NCBI GenBank assembly: GCA_001179505.1
Contig: CDMY01000446.1
Coordinates: 1-64,000 of the forward strand
Length of the DNA stretch: 64,000 nucleotides
Origin: Vitrella brassicaformis
Lineage: Eukaryota; Sar; Vitrellaceae
Direction: 5' to 3'
Below, in pieces: positions 42,995-54,996 of the stretch (the first letter of the stretch is position 1; each line of letters starts with the position of its first letter). Position numbers and translations under genes: made by a program. A model generated the notes under the pieces. It was given only the letters and a program-made list of their open reading frames with translations. It did no database searches and was not told the origin of the DNA.

Positions 42995-43715
42995 GGTTGA
43001 AAGATCTGGGTAGAGCACAGCTGCCCCAGCTGCCCCATGGCCTCTGTCCTTCCCTCTGCGTTCTCTCCCGGTCCACAGCTCGCATTTGCTAGCGTCGTTC
43101 GTTCGTTGACGATTAGCGAAGAGGAGCCCTTCGCGGGCGATCTGCTGCAGAATGAAGACGTGGGAAGAACTGGCGCTACCCTGGAATTGCTCGCATCATA
43201 AGAGGAAGGCGGCGGGATCGAACCCGCATTGAATCGTTCATCCAGAGAGCGGTTGATTGATTGTGCTACACCTCCCTGATATGTTAGCGAGGACAGATCT
43301 GCACGGTCCTGACCATTGTCTGCGCATTGGTGGGTTCTCTACCGTACGTTTGAGGACTTCAGTGGACTCCTGTGTCACTTCAAAATGATTGAGTGTGTCC
43401 AAGTCACATGGATCAACCAACCACACACCACACGGCACTCGTGCGTCACACCCACCGCCACCTCACCCGGGCCCGGCCTAGCTATCGCCTCCTCTTCACG
43501 TCACGCACACAGGGCATCCAACCCTCCACTGAGGCAGGCAGCTAACCGAGCCCTTAGAGGCGGACCAGCACGCACGACACACGCCAACACTCACACGCAT
43601 TCCATGCACAGACACACGCATCATCGCCGTCTGCAGAGGGACGGTTGGTTGGTCGATGGTGGATGGCCTGGCGCGTGAGGCACCCCTCCTTGGCTGGCCG
43701 GCTGCATGCCTCGCC
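42995..43715. other. Intergenic with tRNA-like sequence
   Basis: About 720 bp between the start of the membrane protein gene and the stop of eS6. Apart from the tRNA-like element at 43204-43275, nothing is recognised. Confidence 0.5.
43204..43275 (-). tRNA. tRNA-like sequence, possibly degenerate or a pseudogene
   Basis: On the minus strand a 72-nt stretch shows a 7-bp acceptor stem (GGAGGTG with CGCCTTC, two wobble pairs) and a perfect T arm with the canonical loop (GCGGG-TTCGATC-CCGC). A possible anticodon arm (CGCTC-TCTGGAT-GAACG, one mismatch) would give a TGG anticodon (Pro), but position 33 is C instead of U. The D arm does not pair well and the variable region is 7 nt. The T arm and acceptor strongly suggest tRNA origin; the rest suggests decay or an unusual fold. 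Confidence 0.5.
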
Positions 43716-44997
43716 TCACTTGGCCTTCGCCGCCTCCTTCTTGGCTGCTGCGGCCTTCTGGTCGTGCTCCTCCCTCTTGTGCTCCTTCTTGGCCTTCTTC
43801 CACGCATCCAACACCTCCTGCAGCGCACCATCATACCCACACCACACACACCACACGAGACGAACGAAGTGAGGTGGATGGCCTGGCCTGCTCTTCTGTG
43901 TGATCGGCCGATTCGATAGGCGTATGTGTGTTCAGTGAGTACCCTACGAACGTACCTTATATTTGGCGGCCGCCTCGCGCGACTTCTTGACCTTGGCGAT
44001 CTTGTCCTCCTGACATCACACACACCATACGCACCGCAAGACTCGACTTCAAGGGCCTAGCCCTCCCCGTGTGACCCACCTGTCGCTTCTTCTTGCGGTA
44101 GATCCTGGTGGAGGTGATGAGCCGCTGGATCTTGGGTGCCTTGTCGCCCTTGCGGCCCTCGATGGTCCGGCGGATGACGTGCGGCCGCACGTCCTCGTCC
44201 TTGGCCAGCGCAAAGAGCTTGCGGATCTTGTTGGCGCGCTTGGGACCCAGGCGGCGGGGCTGGTTGCCGTCGGTGAGGCCGGGGATGTCGTTGTCGCCCT
44301 GCTTGACCACGGTGAGGGCGAGGACACCGATGTCGGGTCCCACGATGCAGCCGCGGACGGACTTGCGCTTGAACTGCCCTTTGCGCCTGGGGCGGAAGCA
44401 GGGCATGCCCTCCTTGAAGAGCAGGCGGACTCGTGTGTTGGTGAGGACGCCCTGCATCATGGGGAAGCCCTGCTTGTCGTTGCCGCCGGTGATGCGGAAG
44501 ATGTAGCCCTTGAACTCGTCACCCAAACTGTCGCCAGGCACCTCAGCAGCCATGCGCTGACACACACAACACACACACACACACAGACACACAGATCTGG
44601 CTGGTGAGGGGGATCTCTCTGTGTGTGGTGTGGTGTGCTGTGGTCTGTGTGTCAGCCGTACCTTGTCGAAGAAGGGCAGGAGCTTCCTGTCATCCTCGAC
44701 CTCCACCGTCTTCTGCTGACCATTGGCGGGGTTCGCGATGTTGACTGATAGCGCACACACACACACACAGAAGCAGCAAACCGCAGACCAACGACGAGAT
44801 GATGATCAGTGCGACGGCGGCATCAGGCAACCAAGTAGGGCAGCCACGTGTCGTGTGACCTGTCACTTCGCCTCTCTGTGACCTCCCCACAGAACAGCAA
44901 CCTTCCCCATCTGTCTGCGAGTGCCTGACTCGTGCGTCTGTGTGGATCACGCCATATCTGCCCTTCCCATGGTGTCCCCCGTCTGCTTACTCTTCAT
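43716..44997 (-). CDS. RPS6: 40S ribosomal protein eS6
   Basis: Five exons on the minus strand, with exact GT-AG joins and phases: 44991-44997 (a 7-nt first exon, ATG AAG A), 44662-44744, 44080-44556, 43956-44009 and 43716-43817. The protein begins [20 protein letters not shown] and shows the eS6 signatures [37 protein letters not shown] and [18 protein letters not shown]. It ends in a Lys/Ala-rich tail (KKEAAKAK). eS6 is a component of the small subunit, close to the mRNA entry region, and its C-terminal tail is a phosphorylation target in animals. The Ser cluster of animal eS6 is not seen in this tail. The start lies 162 bp from the Kelch-BTB start on the other strand. Confidence 0.96.
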
Positions 44998-45159
44998 CGT
45001 CGCCCGCGGAGGCCTCTTTCAAAAGGAAAGGCGTGCGAGCTCAGCTGCGAGTGCGAGCCTGAGAAAGGGAGGAAGGGGAAGAGAGTGCAGGGCGTGTGTG
45101 TTGTGTATGTTGGCGTGATGGTTGAGCTTGAAGTGTTGAAAGCGGGGTAGCGACGCGTC
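44998..45159. promoter_or_regulatory. Divergent promoter eS6 / Kelch-BTB
   Basis: 162 bp between the two start codons. As a ribosomal protein promoter it should be strong; no motif is identifiable by eye. Confidence 0.4.
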
Positions 45160-48100
45160 ATGGAAACGGAACTTGGTGAGCAGAGTGTTCAGAGGCAAAT
45201 GGCTGTGCCAGGAGGACCATGGCTGTGTGTGTGTGTGTGTTGCGGTTGGTGTGTTTATTCAGACACTGCTGATGAGCCGGGATGCTTCCAGTGGGCACCA
45301 GTCAAGGCCATTGGCAATCCGCCTCGACAGGTAGGGAACAAAAGCAAAGACAGACGAGAAGAGCACGGTTGTTCAGCCGTGTTGACGCTCACGCTGACTG
45401 CTTCCTTGTTCCTCGCGCCCACTGTCTGTCTGTCTGTGCCGTCTGATCGGTTAGCGCTCGCTGCACGTGGCGGTGGTGGTTGACAAGTGCATGTACGTGT
45501 TCGGCGGCTATGACGGCAGCAACCGCGTCAACGACTTCCTTAAATACAACTTCAGTACGGACGGCCAGACGACACTACATTCACTCATGAGCCCGACCCA
45601 TCATGGTAACTGATTGGTTCGGCGATTGCTTCAGAAACGACCAAGTGGAGTCAGATTCAGTCGGGCGCCGAGCGAGGTCCGTCTGCGCGCGACCGGCACG
45701 TGGCTGTCGCACACGACAAGTGCATATACATCTTTGGGGGCTATGACGGCAGCAACCGGATCAACGACTTCTGGTGCTTCGACACCGGTAGGTATGCCTT
45801 AGTGCTCGTGGCCCATCTACTGTGTGTGTGTGTCTGTGTGGCTGTAATGTGTGCAGAGAACGAGACGTGGACGCCGATAGAGAGTCAGGGCACCACTCCG
45901 TCGCCGCGCCACTCGCACAGCGCTGTGGAGTACAACCACAGCATGTACGTGTTCGCGGGATACGACGGCAACTACAGGAGCGACTTCCACGAATTCAACT
46001 TTGGTAACCAAACAAACACAAGCAACTCACACCAACCGACGGAAGGAAGGGCCTTCTGCGTCATGTTTTTCTTCTTCCTTTCGGTGCACTCACTGCAGCC
46101 CAGAGGAAGTGGGCGCCGGTGCAGGTCAAGAACCAAAACCAGGCGCCCAAGGTGCGGTGCGCATTGACAGTGCAAACGTCACATCATTGTTGAGGGAGCG
46201 AACGAATGGCGTACGGATGTTGACTTGGTGTGGTGTGCTTCTTTCTTGTGTCCACCAGGCGCGATACCGGACGTCTGCTGTAGTGTGGAAGGACACGATG
46301 CTGGTGTTCGGGGGGCACGACGGGGCCAAACACCTTAATGACTTCTACGAGTACAACTTCGGTAGGCATCGCATTATATGCACACAGGCGAAGACAAACG
46401 TCCAGAGGCCATCCATCCAGCGGTCGCTGTCTGTGTCCCATCCTCTCAGAGGAGCGCATTTGGACTCAGATTGAGCAAGGAGGTAACAAAGACACACACA
46501 CACACACGACGTCTGCGGGTTTGGATGGATGTAACGGCTGTGTGTGACTCTCTGTGTGTACGTCTTGTCTTGTATGTGCAGGCAAGATGGGTCCCCCGTC
46601 CCCCCGCGACTCGCACATCGCAGTCATCCACGGCGACTCGATGCACCTCTTCGGCGGCTCCACCGGACAGGCCAGAAACGACCTTTTCGAGTTCAGACTA
46701 GGTACCCACCGACGGACGGACAGCTGGGGGCATCTTATGTGTGTGACGAGGAGGGGGAGGTACGTGTGTGTGTGTGTGTGTGTGTGTTGTGCAGACACTC
46801 GTGAGTGGCACGAGGTGAAGCCCGCCCTGCCCAACACGTCGCTGTCGCCTGTCCAGGGCCGCACCGCCGCGTCCACACAGGAGGCCATCCAGAAGGCCAC
46901 ACCATGCCCCAGGTGAGTAGCGAGGCAGGCAGGCCATTCTCACAGGGACGGCTGGATGTTCAGCCTCTGTGTGTGTGTGTGTGTTGTGTGTTGACAGGTT
47001 TTGCCACACGGGTGTGGTTTACAACAACAGTCTGTACATATTTGGGGGCTACGACGGGCAAAACAGACTCAACGACTTCAGACAATTCAAACTCGTCGAC
47101 GGTATGCGATGCGCGCAGCGCATGGCAGCAAAGGAAGGCACATCCTGGACTGGACGGATGGATGGATTGGTGGATGTGGGTGCCTGCAGAGGTGAATGTT
47201 GAGATTCCGAGCAGTTCTCTGATCCAGGATCTGAAGAACTACATCAACTCGCCCCTCTTCAGCGACGTCACATTCATCGTCGAGGGAGACAAGAGGGTCT
47301 ACGCCCACAAGCTCATGTGTGTCAGGTACACAACCACACACACACACGCGCGCGCGCACAGATGCATCCATGAATCGTGGCGCCTACTCTGTGTGTGTGT
47401 GACTGCAGGTGTAGCTACTTCCGCGCCATGTTCCAGGGGGAGATGAGGGAGGCCAGGCAAAGCGAACCGGTCGGTCGGCCTGCCTGTCAGACACACACAC
47501 ACACACACACACATTCACAGCGCTCAATATCTGCCCTTATGTGCGTGTAGGTCGAGATCAAGAATGTGTCCCACCGTGTGTTTCTGGGCCTGCTCGAGTA
47601 CCTCTACACCGACGAACTCGACATATCCCTCGACGTAACGGCTGCACGCCACAAACAAACCGACAACGAGGAAGCCACCTGCATGGATCTGTGTGTGGGT
47701 GGTGTCTCATCTATCCAGATGGCCATGGATCTCTTCGTTGCGGCGGATCAGTTTGGGGTGGAGAGGTCGGCAAAGTAGCGAGCGACCGAGCGACACAATT
47801 TACTTTTGTGTGTGTGTATATGTGTGTGTACTATGTCAGGTTGAAGAAGCTGTGTGAGCGCAAGATCCTCACGTCCATCGACATCGACAACGCAGCCACC
47901 ATACTGCAGGTAAGGATGCGATCTCCGCCCCCACATTCATACCATCCACGCCACTGCTCCATCGCTCACTCTGTGCGTGTGTGTGTGTGTGTGTGCCAAT
48001 ACTCAGGCTGCGGATCTGCACACGGCCGTGAGTTTGCGCCAGAGCTGCTTCGACTTCATACTCAGAAACTTCGACGCCGTATCAAAGGTGACCGACATGC

Positions 48101-48261
48101 ACGACACAACTAACATGACACATTGCGCCACACATCATTGCATTGTATGCGCCTCGCCTGCGTGTGCTGTGTTCACTGTGTTCACTGTGCAGACTCAGAG
48201 TTTCGAGGAGATGGGTCGCGCCAACGTGGAGCTCGTGTTCGAGATACTCAAGAGGAGATGA
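45160..48261 (+). CDS. Kelch-repeat BTB protein, LZTR1-like
   Basis: Multi-exon gene from METELDTADEPGCFQW (ATG 45160, second exon from the ttattcag acceptor) to LVFEILKRR and TGA at 48259-48261. At least six Kelch blades are visible, most encoded by one or two exons each: HVAVVVDKCMYVFGGYDGSN, HVAVAHDKCIYIFGGYDG, HSAVEYNHSMYVFAGYDG, TSAVVWKDTMLVFGGHDG, HIAVIHGDSMHLFGGSTG and HTGVVYNNSLYIFGGYDG. A BTB domain follows (NSPLFSDVTFIVEGDKRVYA, then VFLGLLEYLYTDELDI), and then a BACK-like helical tail. This order, Kelch first and BTB last, resembles LZTR1, a CUL3 ubiquitin-ligase adaptor. LZTR1 has two BTB domains, whereas only one is seen here. Substrate unknown. Confidence 0.92.
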
Positions 48262-49767
48262 TCATCTCCTACACATACATACATAACTGACATGCGCGAC
48301 GCACACAACACGGACATCGTACCAGATCCACACATACATACGGTCGTTTTGATCGATCCATCTGCTTTCCCCCTGTGTGTGGATGGGACGAGGCGAGTTT
48401 GTGGGTGGGGTGCCTGCCTTGGTGGGCTGGGCGGCTCGGGGGGTGGGGGTGTATTTTGGTGTGGCTCCGCCTGTCTGTCGTGTCGGTCGGTCGGTCGGTC
48501 GGTCGGTCGGTTTTGTACGGTTGGTGTGTTGATTTGACACATGGTGGCCACATGCGCCTGGCCCATGCCTCCCCCCTTCCCTCTCTGCTTCGGTGCCTGC
48601 CTGCCTGCCTGCCTGGAATGATGCATACGTGCTTGGCTGCCGTAGGTCGATAGCGAGAGAGCAGCACCTGCACCCCTCCCCCCCAACCCCCCCTCTGTCA
48701 GTCTCTCTGTCTCTCTGCGTAATTGTTTACATGATGGCTGGCTTGGCACAGCTGACGGACACAGGCAGGCAGGCAGGCAGGCAGGGGTGTGTGTATGCAG
48801 GCAGGCACAGGCAGGCACAGGCAGGCAGCCATGTGGGTGGGTCGGGGGATGGGATGCTCATAGGTCCTGGTGGCTGGGTGGGTGCCAGTGGGTGGTTTGT
48901 GGGTTGGTTGGGGGGTTTTTGCAATGAATGGACGGCCGAAGGTAGCTAGCGTAATTGATTGATTGATTGCTTGATCGATTGATCGTACTGACGTGGATGG
49001 CATGGCTCGATGTGATTGATGGGTGGTACACACGTACACGTACTCGTGCATGGTATGGTGTGATTTGGTGCGGTGTATACCTGCATGAATCCAGTATGCC
49101 CCGCACACACACACACACAGAAAGACAGACAGACAGACCCTCTCTGATGGCGATATGATGATATTTGTTTGTACGTGTGCGTCTATGTCTGTGTGCGTGG
49201 CGTGTTGCCCACACTTCCTGTCTGCCTGCATGCGCACACAAGACACCGGCTGAGCGCCGCGTCATGTCTGGATAACAACTTGTTCTTGTCTTGAATGAAT
49301 GGTGTCTCTCCCGTCCATCCGCCCGTTGATGGTTCCTCCCATCATATCATATGAATGCATGTGTGGTGTCATATCGGCTGCCCACCTCACTTTCTCCCCA
49401 CCCACCCACCCACCCACACACGAAGATCTGCCGGCGTCCTCTCGACGCATGGATGGAGCCACAAAGGGTGAAAGAAAAAAGAGAAGTGTGGTGTTGACCC
49501 ACACCAGCACAGACACACAAATAGAAAACGACAGCAGTTGTCAGTCAGTCAGTGTCGGTCGCTTGAACAAAGAAATGTCGCCGATGTAGTATCTATCTAT
49601 CAAATCAAGGCTGCGCTGCGCTGCACATGGCTGTATGCTATGCACATTATAGACAGACACTGGGGGGCCTGTGTGGACACTAGACTAACAATAACAGAAA
49701 AAAGACCCAACCATCCATCCACAATTACACGAGAATCTCCTCATTCTCCTGCAGCATCCGCCCGCCC
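48262..49767. other. Microsatellite-rich intergenic region
   Basis: About 1.5 kb between convergent genes with (CGGT)n, (GCAG)n, (TTGA)n and (CCCA)n tracts. No gene is seen. Confidence 0.65.
48484..48511. repeat. (CGGT)n microsatellite
   Basis: Seven CGGT units in non-coding DNA downstream of the Kelch-BTB gene. Confidence 0.85.
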
Positions 49768-52700
49768 TCATTTTCCTGAAGCATCCTCAGGAGCATCAGC
49801 AGGAGGGGCCCCTGTCTCCGTCTCGGCGTCGTCAGCCAGCCATCGTGGCGTGGGATAGTGTCTGGTGACGAAGGCGATGGGCGCCGCGTCGGGGAAGACC
49901 TCCACAATGGTGCACTGGTCGCATATGTGTGGGTGGAGCTTGTTGACAAACGCCATCACATCGTACGAGTAGAGGATGGCGTGGGTGCGGCCGGTGGAGA
50001 GGGCGTCGAGCATGGCCTCCAGAGAGAACAGGTCGACAATCGTGGCCTGGAAAAGACAGAGAGGGACGACAATGCATGTCTATGTCTCTGTCTCTGTCTC
50101 TCTGTATCTCTGTGTGTGTGCGTCTTGTTGTGAGTGTGGTCGGCAATCCTTACGTTGGGTAGGTGCTCTTCGATGATTTCGTCTCTGCTGGTGCCAGGTG
50201 TGTGGCCGATCTTCATCTTGGCCGTATTCAAGGCCTCCAACTCCAAAGACGACGAATTCAGCACTGATCGAATACCAGACATCACATCACATTGGTCGCG
50301 TCTCTCTCTGTGTGCCTTTCAAGACAAGACAAGGTACCTTTGGTTGCGTTTGGTCCTGCGATGAGTGCACTCCTGTCGCCGGCCATGTATGGGCACGGGA
50401 ACGATACCATCTCAGCGCGCACAGGGGTGGGGAATACTGTGGCAGACACGACGTCATAGTGGTCGTCGTACCTGCCACCAATACAACCAACACACCACAT
50501 GGAGACATCAACCGTGAGGTGTGTCCATGTCTCTCTGTGTGCGTGTGTGAGCGTACAGGGGTGCAATGAGGTCCACAAAGAAGTCTCTGTGAACAGGTCG
50601 GTAGACGAAGATCGGCCGCACTGAGATGTCGTAGAAGTCGCTCAGGTAGTCCGCCAAAGCGTTGATCACGTCCACCTCGAAACCCCACACAGACCTTCAC
50701 CCACCCGGACACGCACAGAGCACAGAAGAGCAGCACTCACAACGAGACACATTCGGTACGGACCATTCCATCGATCCACTCACCCGTTTGCAGATCTCCA
50801 TGCGAATGGGGGGTACCCGAAGTCGCTCCCCACCCACAGCTCGCCGCTTGACAAGACGCGCTTGAGGGTCCCGTGTGCATCCTCCATTGGGGGCAGCGAT
50901 GTCTCGCGGCACACCTCATCGGACCCTTCTTGCAGCATCCTGCCGTCACCGACCGCCCCACCATGCCGCCAGTAGATGGCCGCGTCAAGGGGCATTGGAA
51001 TCTGCGGATCGCCGTCGAAGTATTTCGACCTGTCAAGGAGACACAAGGACAGGTGAAGATCCGTGTTTTATCTTTGCTTTGTGCATTGCCCACCATATGT
51101 CGAACCACTCGCCGCTGTCCAGTAGTTTCAGCAGGGTGGCGCTGAGAGCAGAAGTCAGCTGGTCGTCTCCTCCGTTGGGCAGCTCACCCATGGCTTCGTA
51201 GGGCGCGAGTGAAGATGAAGCAGCCACCACCTCGCCCCCCAACACCGAGCCCGTTCCATGGATATACGGTTGACTCGCATTGCGGCCGTATGAGAGAGAG
51301 GATGGCCCAGTGCGGTTGAGTAGGAGCTCTCGAAGTTTGCCGCCTGAAGACTCCGGCACTTGAGGTATTTTGACGTCTTCGCGTCCCTCTTTGACCCAGT
51401 AGCCGTCGTCCCACTCCTCGCTGACGCCCTCTTCCGGATCAGGCACCCAGTAATACGTGACGTTCGCCACCTCGTAATAATACGTGCCTGCACACAGGCA
51501 CCGGAATGAAGACATGACCCATGGCGTTCAATGGAAATACAGCCCTCTCACCGTTGGCAAAGTAGACCTCTCCCTCCGGATCCTCATCGACCTCTATCAG
51601 CTCGCTCTCATCAGGATCGATGGCCTGCCCGGCCGGGGGTAGCTCAGTTCGGTTGCTCTTAGCGTCGTAGTAGTATGATGGGTCGAAGGGGGTCTCTTCG
51701 GGCGGGACGTACGACACATCCACGTCGACATTGGTGACCGTGCCGGTGCTGGAGCTTGGGGGCTCGGCGGGGTCTTCTTGGTAGTTGTCGCGGTAGAATG
51801 GCTCGCAGTAGCCTTGCAGGCAGTAGCCCGAGCAGCAGTGGATGTCATCGGTGCATGCGTAGGCGTCGGGCTGGCACTGGCTGCCGTAGTAGTCGGCCGT
51901 GTCGTACCGGTCGTAGTACCGGTCATACCACCAGTAGTATGGAATGTAGGGGTACCTGAGAGAGACAAAAAAGGACGGTCAGATGTGGTCTCCACACGTC
52001 TGCATGCTCACGTACCACCAGCCAAATCCGAAGTAGAAGCCGACACCCAGGCCTAGACCCCGGCCACGCACTCGTAGGGGGATGGGAAGAGCCCGACGGA
52101 AGCGCCTCCCCAGGAGAAACCTCGGACGGATCGCCTCGAGGCAGGCAGACACTCACATTCAAGAATGACCACACATGAAAACCCGTCCACGTCTCTCTCT
52201 CCTCTCACCTGTCCACGAGGCACCCTCCGGATCAGTCTCCTGATCTTCCTCGTTGCTCTCCGGGGGGCGCGGCGCGGGACATGCGGGCGCCTGAATGGCC
52301 TGTTGTACTGCACATAGCGTGGGATGCCGCTGCGGGCGCGGACTCGGCGTGATACAGACCGGAAACCAGGCCGTGCGACATTGGCTAGCGATGGACGAGC
52401 GCCGCTACGGCGTCTGGGGCGACGACCGGCTGTGCCCTTGCCGCTGCCTCTCTCCCCGGGTCGTCGTCCCTCACCGACAGATGGGCGAGCTCCCTTGCCG
52501 CTGCCTTTTCCGGCCGCAGGTCGTCGGCCCTTGCCGGACCCCTTGCCTCGAGCGCCCTTGCCTTTCCCTCCACGCGCCCCTTCGCCGCGAGACCCTTTGC
52601 CGCGAGACCCTTTGCCTCGCAAACCCTTGCCGCCGCGAGATCCCTTGCCGCGAGAAGCTGTGCCTTTGCCGCGGCCGCGACTGCCCCCGCCTCGGTTGGC

Positions 52701-53947
52701 GACGTTGGGTGGCCTTGGGCGTGCTCCCTTGCCTTTGCCGCGCTGAACGCTGGGAGAGGCTGGGTTGCGGCCAGTGGTACGAGGAGGGCGCGGCTGAGCC
52801 CGGTTCCAGTTGCTGAAAGAATGGAAAGCAGAGGTGAGACATGTAGATTTGTGTGACCCTCGGCCACTACGCGTCTTCGTATTATGGTTACTTGGCAGCC
52901 TGTCGGGCTCTGCTGCCCGTGTTGGGGGAGAGCTGTCCTGTCGGCCTGCGAACCGTCACCGAGCCGGAAGCGCGCTGGCGCGAAGTACTGGCCGGGCGGT
53001 TGGCAGGACGATTGGCGGGCCGACCGGCAGGGCGAGAACGGGACGCTGACCAAAGGAGACACGTGTTGACGTGTTAAGAAACAGAGAAATGTGTCCGTCA
53101 TTGCTTGTGTCACCTGTGGGGCTGCGTCTCGAGGTGGTTGTACGGCTGGGTCGCCGTCCCGTGCTCGACGGGCGTCGGCGGACTGTGGACGACGAGCGGG
53201 AGCGGGAACGCGAAGGGGACGACCTGCCACCTGCACGCACATAGAACACATCAGAAAATTGTGAACGTGTTGTTTTCTCGAACGAACATGCACGTGGGTC
53301 AACATTCGACAACGATGAGAACAGAACTCTCAAGAATCAAATACAACTTAATATAATATGATCTACAGCACAGCGCACCATAGCTGAAACTGGACCTCCT
53401 TCCTGCTCCAGAGGAGCGTCGGCCGCTGCGCGACACAGATGACCGGCCCCTAGAGCCGAACGAGCCGCCCCTTCTCCCCCCGAACGAGCCGCCCCGCCTG
53501 CCTCCACCCCGAGACCCCCCACGTGATCGGCTCCCGCCTCCCCTGCCCCTACCTCGCCCACCGCCTCCTCGACCACGACCACCTCCACCTCTGTCACTCG
53601 ACGATAGATAGAAGCACAAGACGATATGGATGCATGCAGTGTCGGTATATAGTGCATGTGAGGGTGAGTGTACCTTCCTCTGCCTCCTCCCCCTCTGCCC
53701 CGGCCACCGCCTCCACGGCCGCGGCCGCCACCACCCCTTCCGCCGCCACGGCCTCGCTGCAACTCTCGGCTGCCTTGCTCAGCGCCAACCTCCTCTGACC
53801 AGGAAAGCCGCACACAACACATACGTCGTCGGTGAGGGATGTGCGGTTTCTGGTGGGTGGAAGAAGTGGTTTGTGGATGGGGATTTGCTCACCGAATAAA
53901 CACACCACAAAGAAGAGGAGGACGGCGACAAAGTGCCACACACGCAT
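49768..53947 (-). CDS. Mosaic secreted protein: RGG/Arg-rich, knottin-like and solute-binding domains
   Basis: About 14 exons on the minus strand join with consistent phases into roughly 1,050 residues. Order: signal peptide (MRVWHFVAVLLFFVVCLF, exon ending 53893); RGG-rich region ([13 protein letters not shown], 53394-53800); Ser/Arg-rich part (SPSRSRSRSSSTVRRR); Gly/Lys repeats (RGKGSRGKGSRGEGARGGK, about 52400-52790); Arg-rich part (RRAPRRATRKIRRLIRR); aromatic Gly/Tyr stretch (LGVGFYFGFGWW, then YYWWYDRYYDRYD); a six-cysteine module at 51805-51876 spaced C-x6-C-x5-CC-x3-C-x4-C; acidic Tyr-rich linkers; and a C-terminal family 3 bacterial solute-binding domain (LWVGSDFGYPPF, VWGFEVDVINALADYL, AILYSYDVMAFV). 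The stop is at 49768. The solute-binding domain normally binds amino acids. Overall function is unknown. An alternative is two genes, but I found no break in frame. Confidence 0.7.
51805..51876 (-). other. Knottin-like six-cysteine module in the mosaic secreted gene
   Basis: 24 codons with six Cys spaced C-x6-C-x5-C-C-x3-C-x4-C. This fits the inhibitor cystine knot pattern found in small secreted peptides of many eukaryotes. It sits between a Tyr/Trp-rich stretch and an acidic linker. The fold is inferred from spacing only. Confidence 0.5.
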
Positions 53948-54996
53948 CGCGGCTGATCCGGTGGGGCCTCACGAGATCACGGAAAATGGAACGATGGAAG
54001 GAAAACCGCTCGGGCTGGATGCAGCTGATGGACGTTCTACGACCACCTGACGGACGTGCAGGCCTTCTAGAACACCCAGAGAGCGGGGAAAGTCCCTGCC
54101 AACGGCGGCTCTTGGGGGTGTTGTGTTCACAAGATGAGACTGGTGGTGGAATCGCTGGAAGGGAGGGGTGCGTGGGTGGTCCCGCCTGAGGCGGGACACG
54201 TGCTGTTATCCATGCTGACGTTCTATCTTCTCTACATATATAACATCATCCGATCGTGCGCTTTCGGTCTTGGGTGGCTCCCGATTGACTTCATTTCCTC
54301 AAACACACACGTACAGCGGAGATCTGTCCCCAAGAGCTGACTGTCTGCCTCATGGGAAAATCGCTGACAGGGCATGACATCGACAAGTCACTGTACTGAT
54401 GGCCTCACGTTTTGTGTGCCATGCTGCCCTTGCTGGCTTATCTTGCCCGCCGTCACCTTACTAACCTGGCGCAGACAGCAGGCCAGGATAATATGGTCAC
54501 GCCTGGCGGTGGCAGCCATGCAATGGGCCGCATAGCATTGAAGCATCATCGAAAGCAGGCGAGACAGAAAGATAGACGCACACCACTGGGAGTCAAAAAC
54601 GAAACGCATCCGCCGTATCGCACCCACCATCCGTTGGTCAAAACACTACACCTGCCTCCCTCCCTGTCTGCCTGACAGACCACATCGACTGACTGATCCA
54701 TGCACGCTTAGCATGCACCACCCGGACGCAATAGATACCCTGACCACACCAGCTGTCCTCCCACCCACTCACTGCCGCATTCGTAATGCACCGCACCAGT
54801 TAGTTACTCTACACACACGAATCGGCGAAGATGATGATGGCAGGCACACCGACGTGGCGCAGCACAAGGTTGGTGATGGAAAAATAGATGATGCGTTCGT
54901 TGCTCCGTATGGCGCCCCAGGGGAGGGGGAGGGGGAGGGGAGGGGAGGAGGGAGGGAGGGGGAGGGAGGGCCATGGGATGGGTGGAGGGAGGCTCA
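53948..54996. other. Upstream region of the mosaic gene and 3' flank of HslU
   Basis: About 1 kb with no recognised gene. It contains a perfect short palindrome at 54179-54197 and a purine-rich (GGGGA/GGGA) tract near 54919-54990. Confidence 0.5.
54179..54197. repeat. Perfect hairpin gtcccgcc-tga-ggcgggac
   Basis: 8-bp perfect arms around a 3-nt loop, about 230 bp upstream of the start codon of the mosaic secreted gene. The arm sequence gtcccgcc also occurs in the right arm of the hairpin at 31070-31173. Confidence 0.8.

Noticed and set aside
44071-44607. Plus-strand open frame of 178 codons
   Set aside because: Exact antisense of the largest eS6 exon.
53394-53800. Fibrillarin or nucleolin-type nuclear RGG protein
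   Set aside because: The RGG exons splice directly onto a strong signal peptide and no methyltransferase or RRM domain follows.
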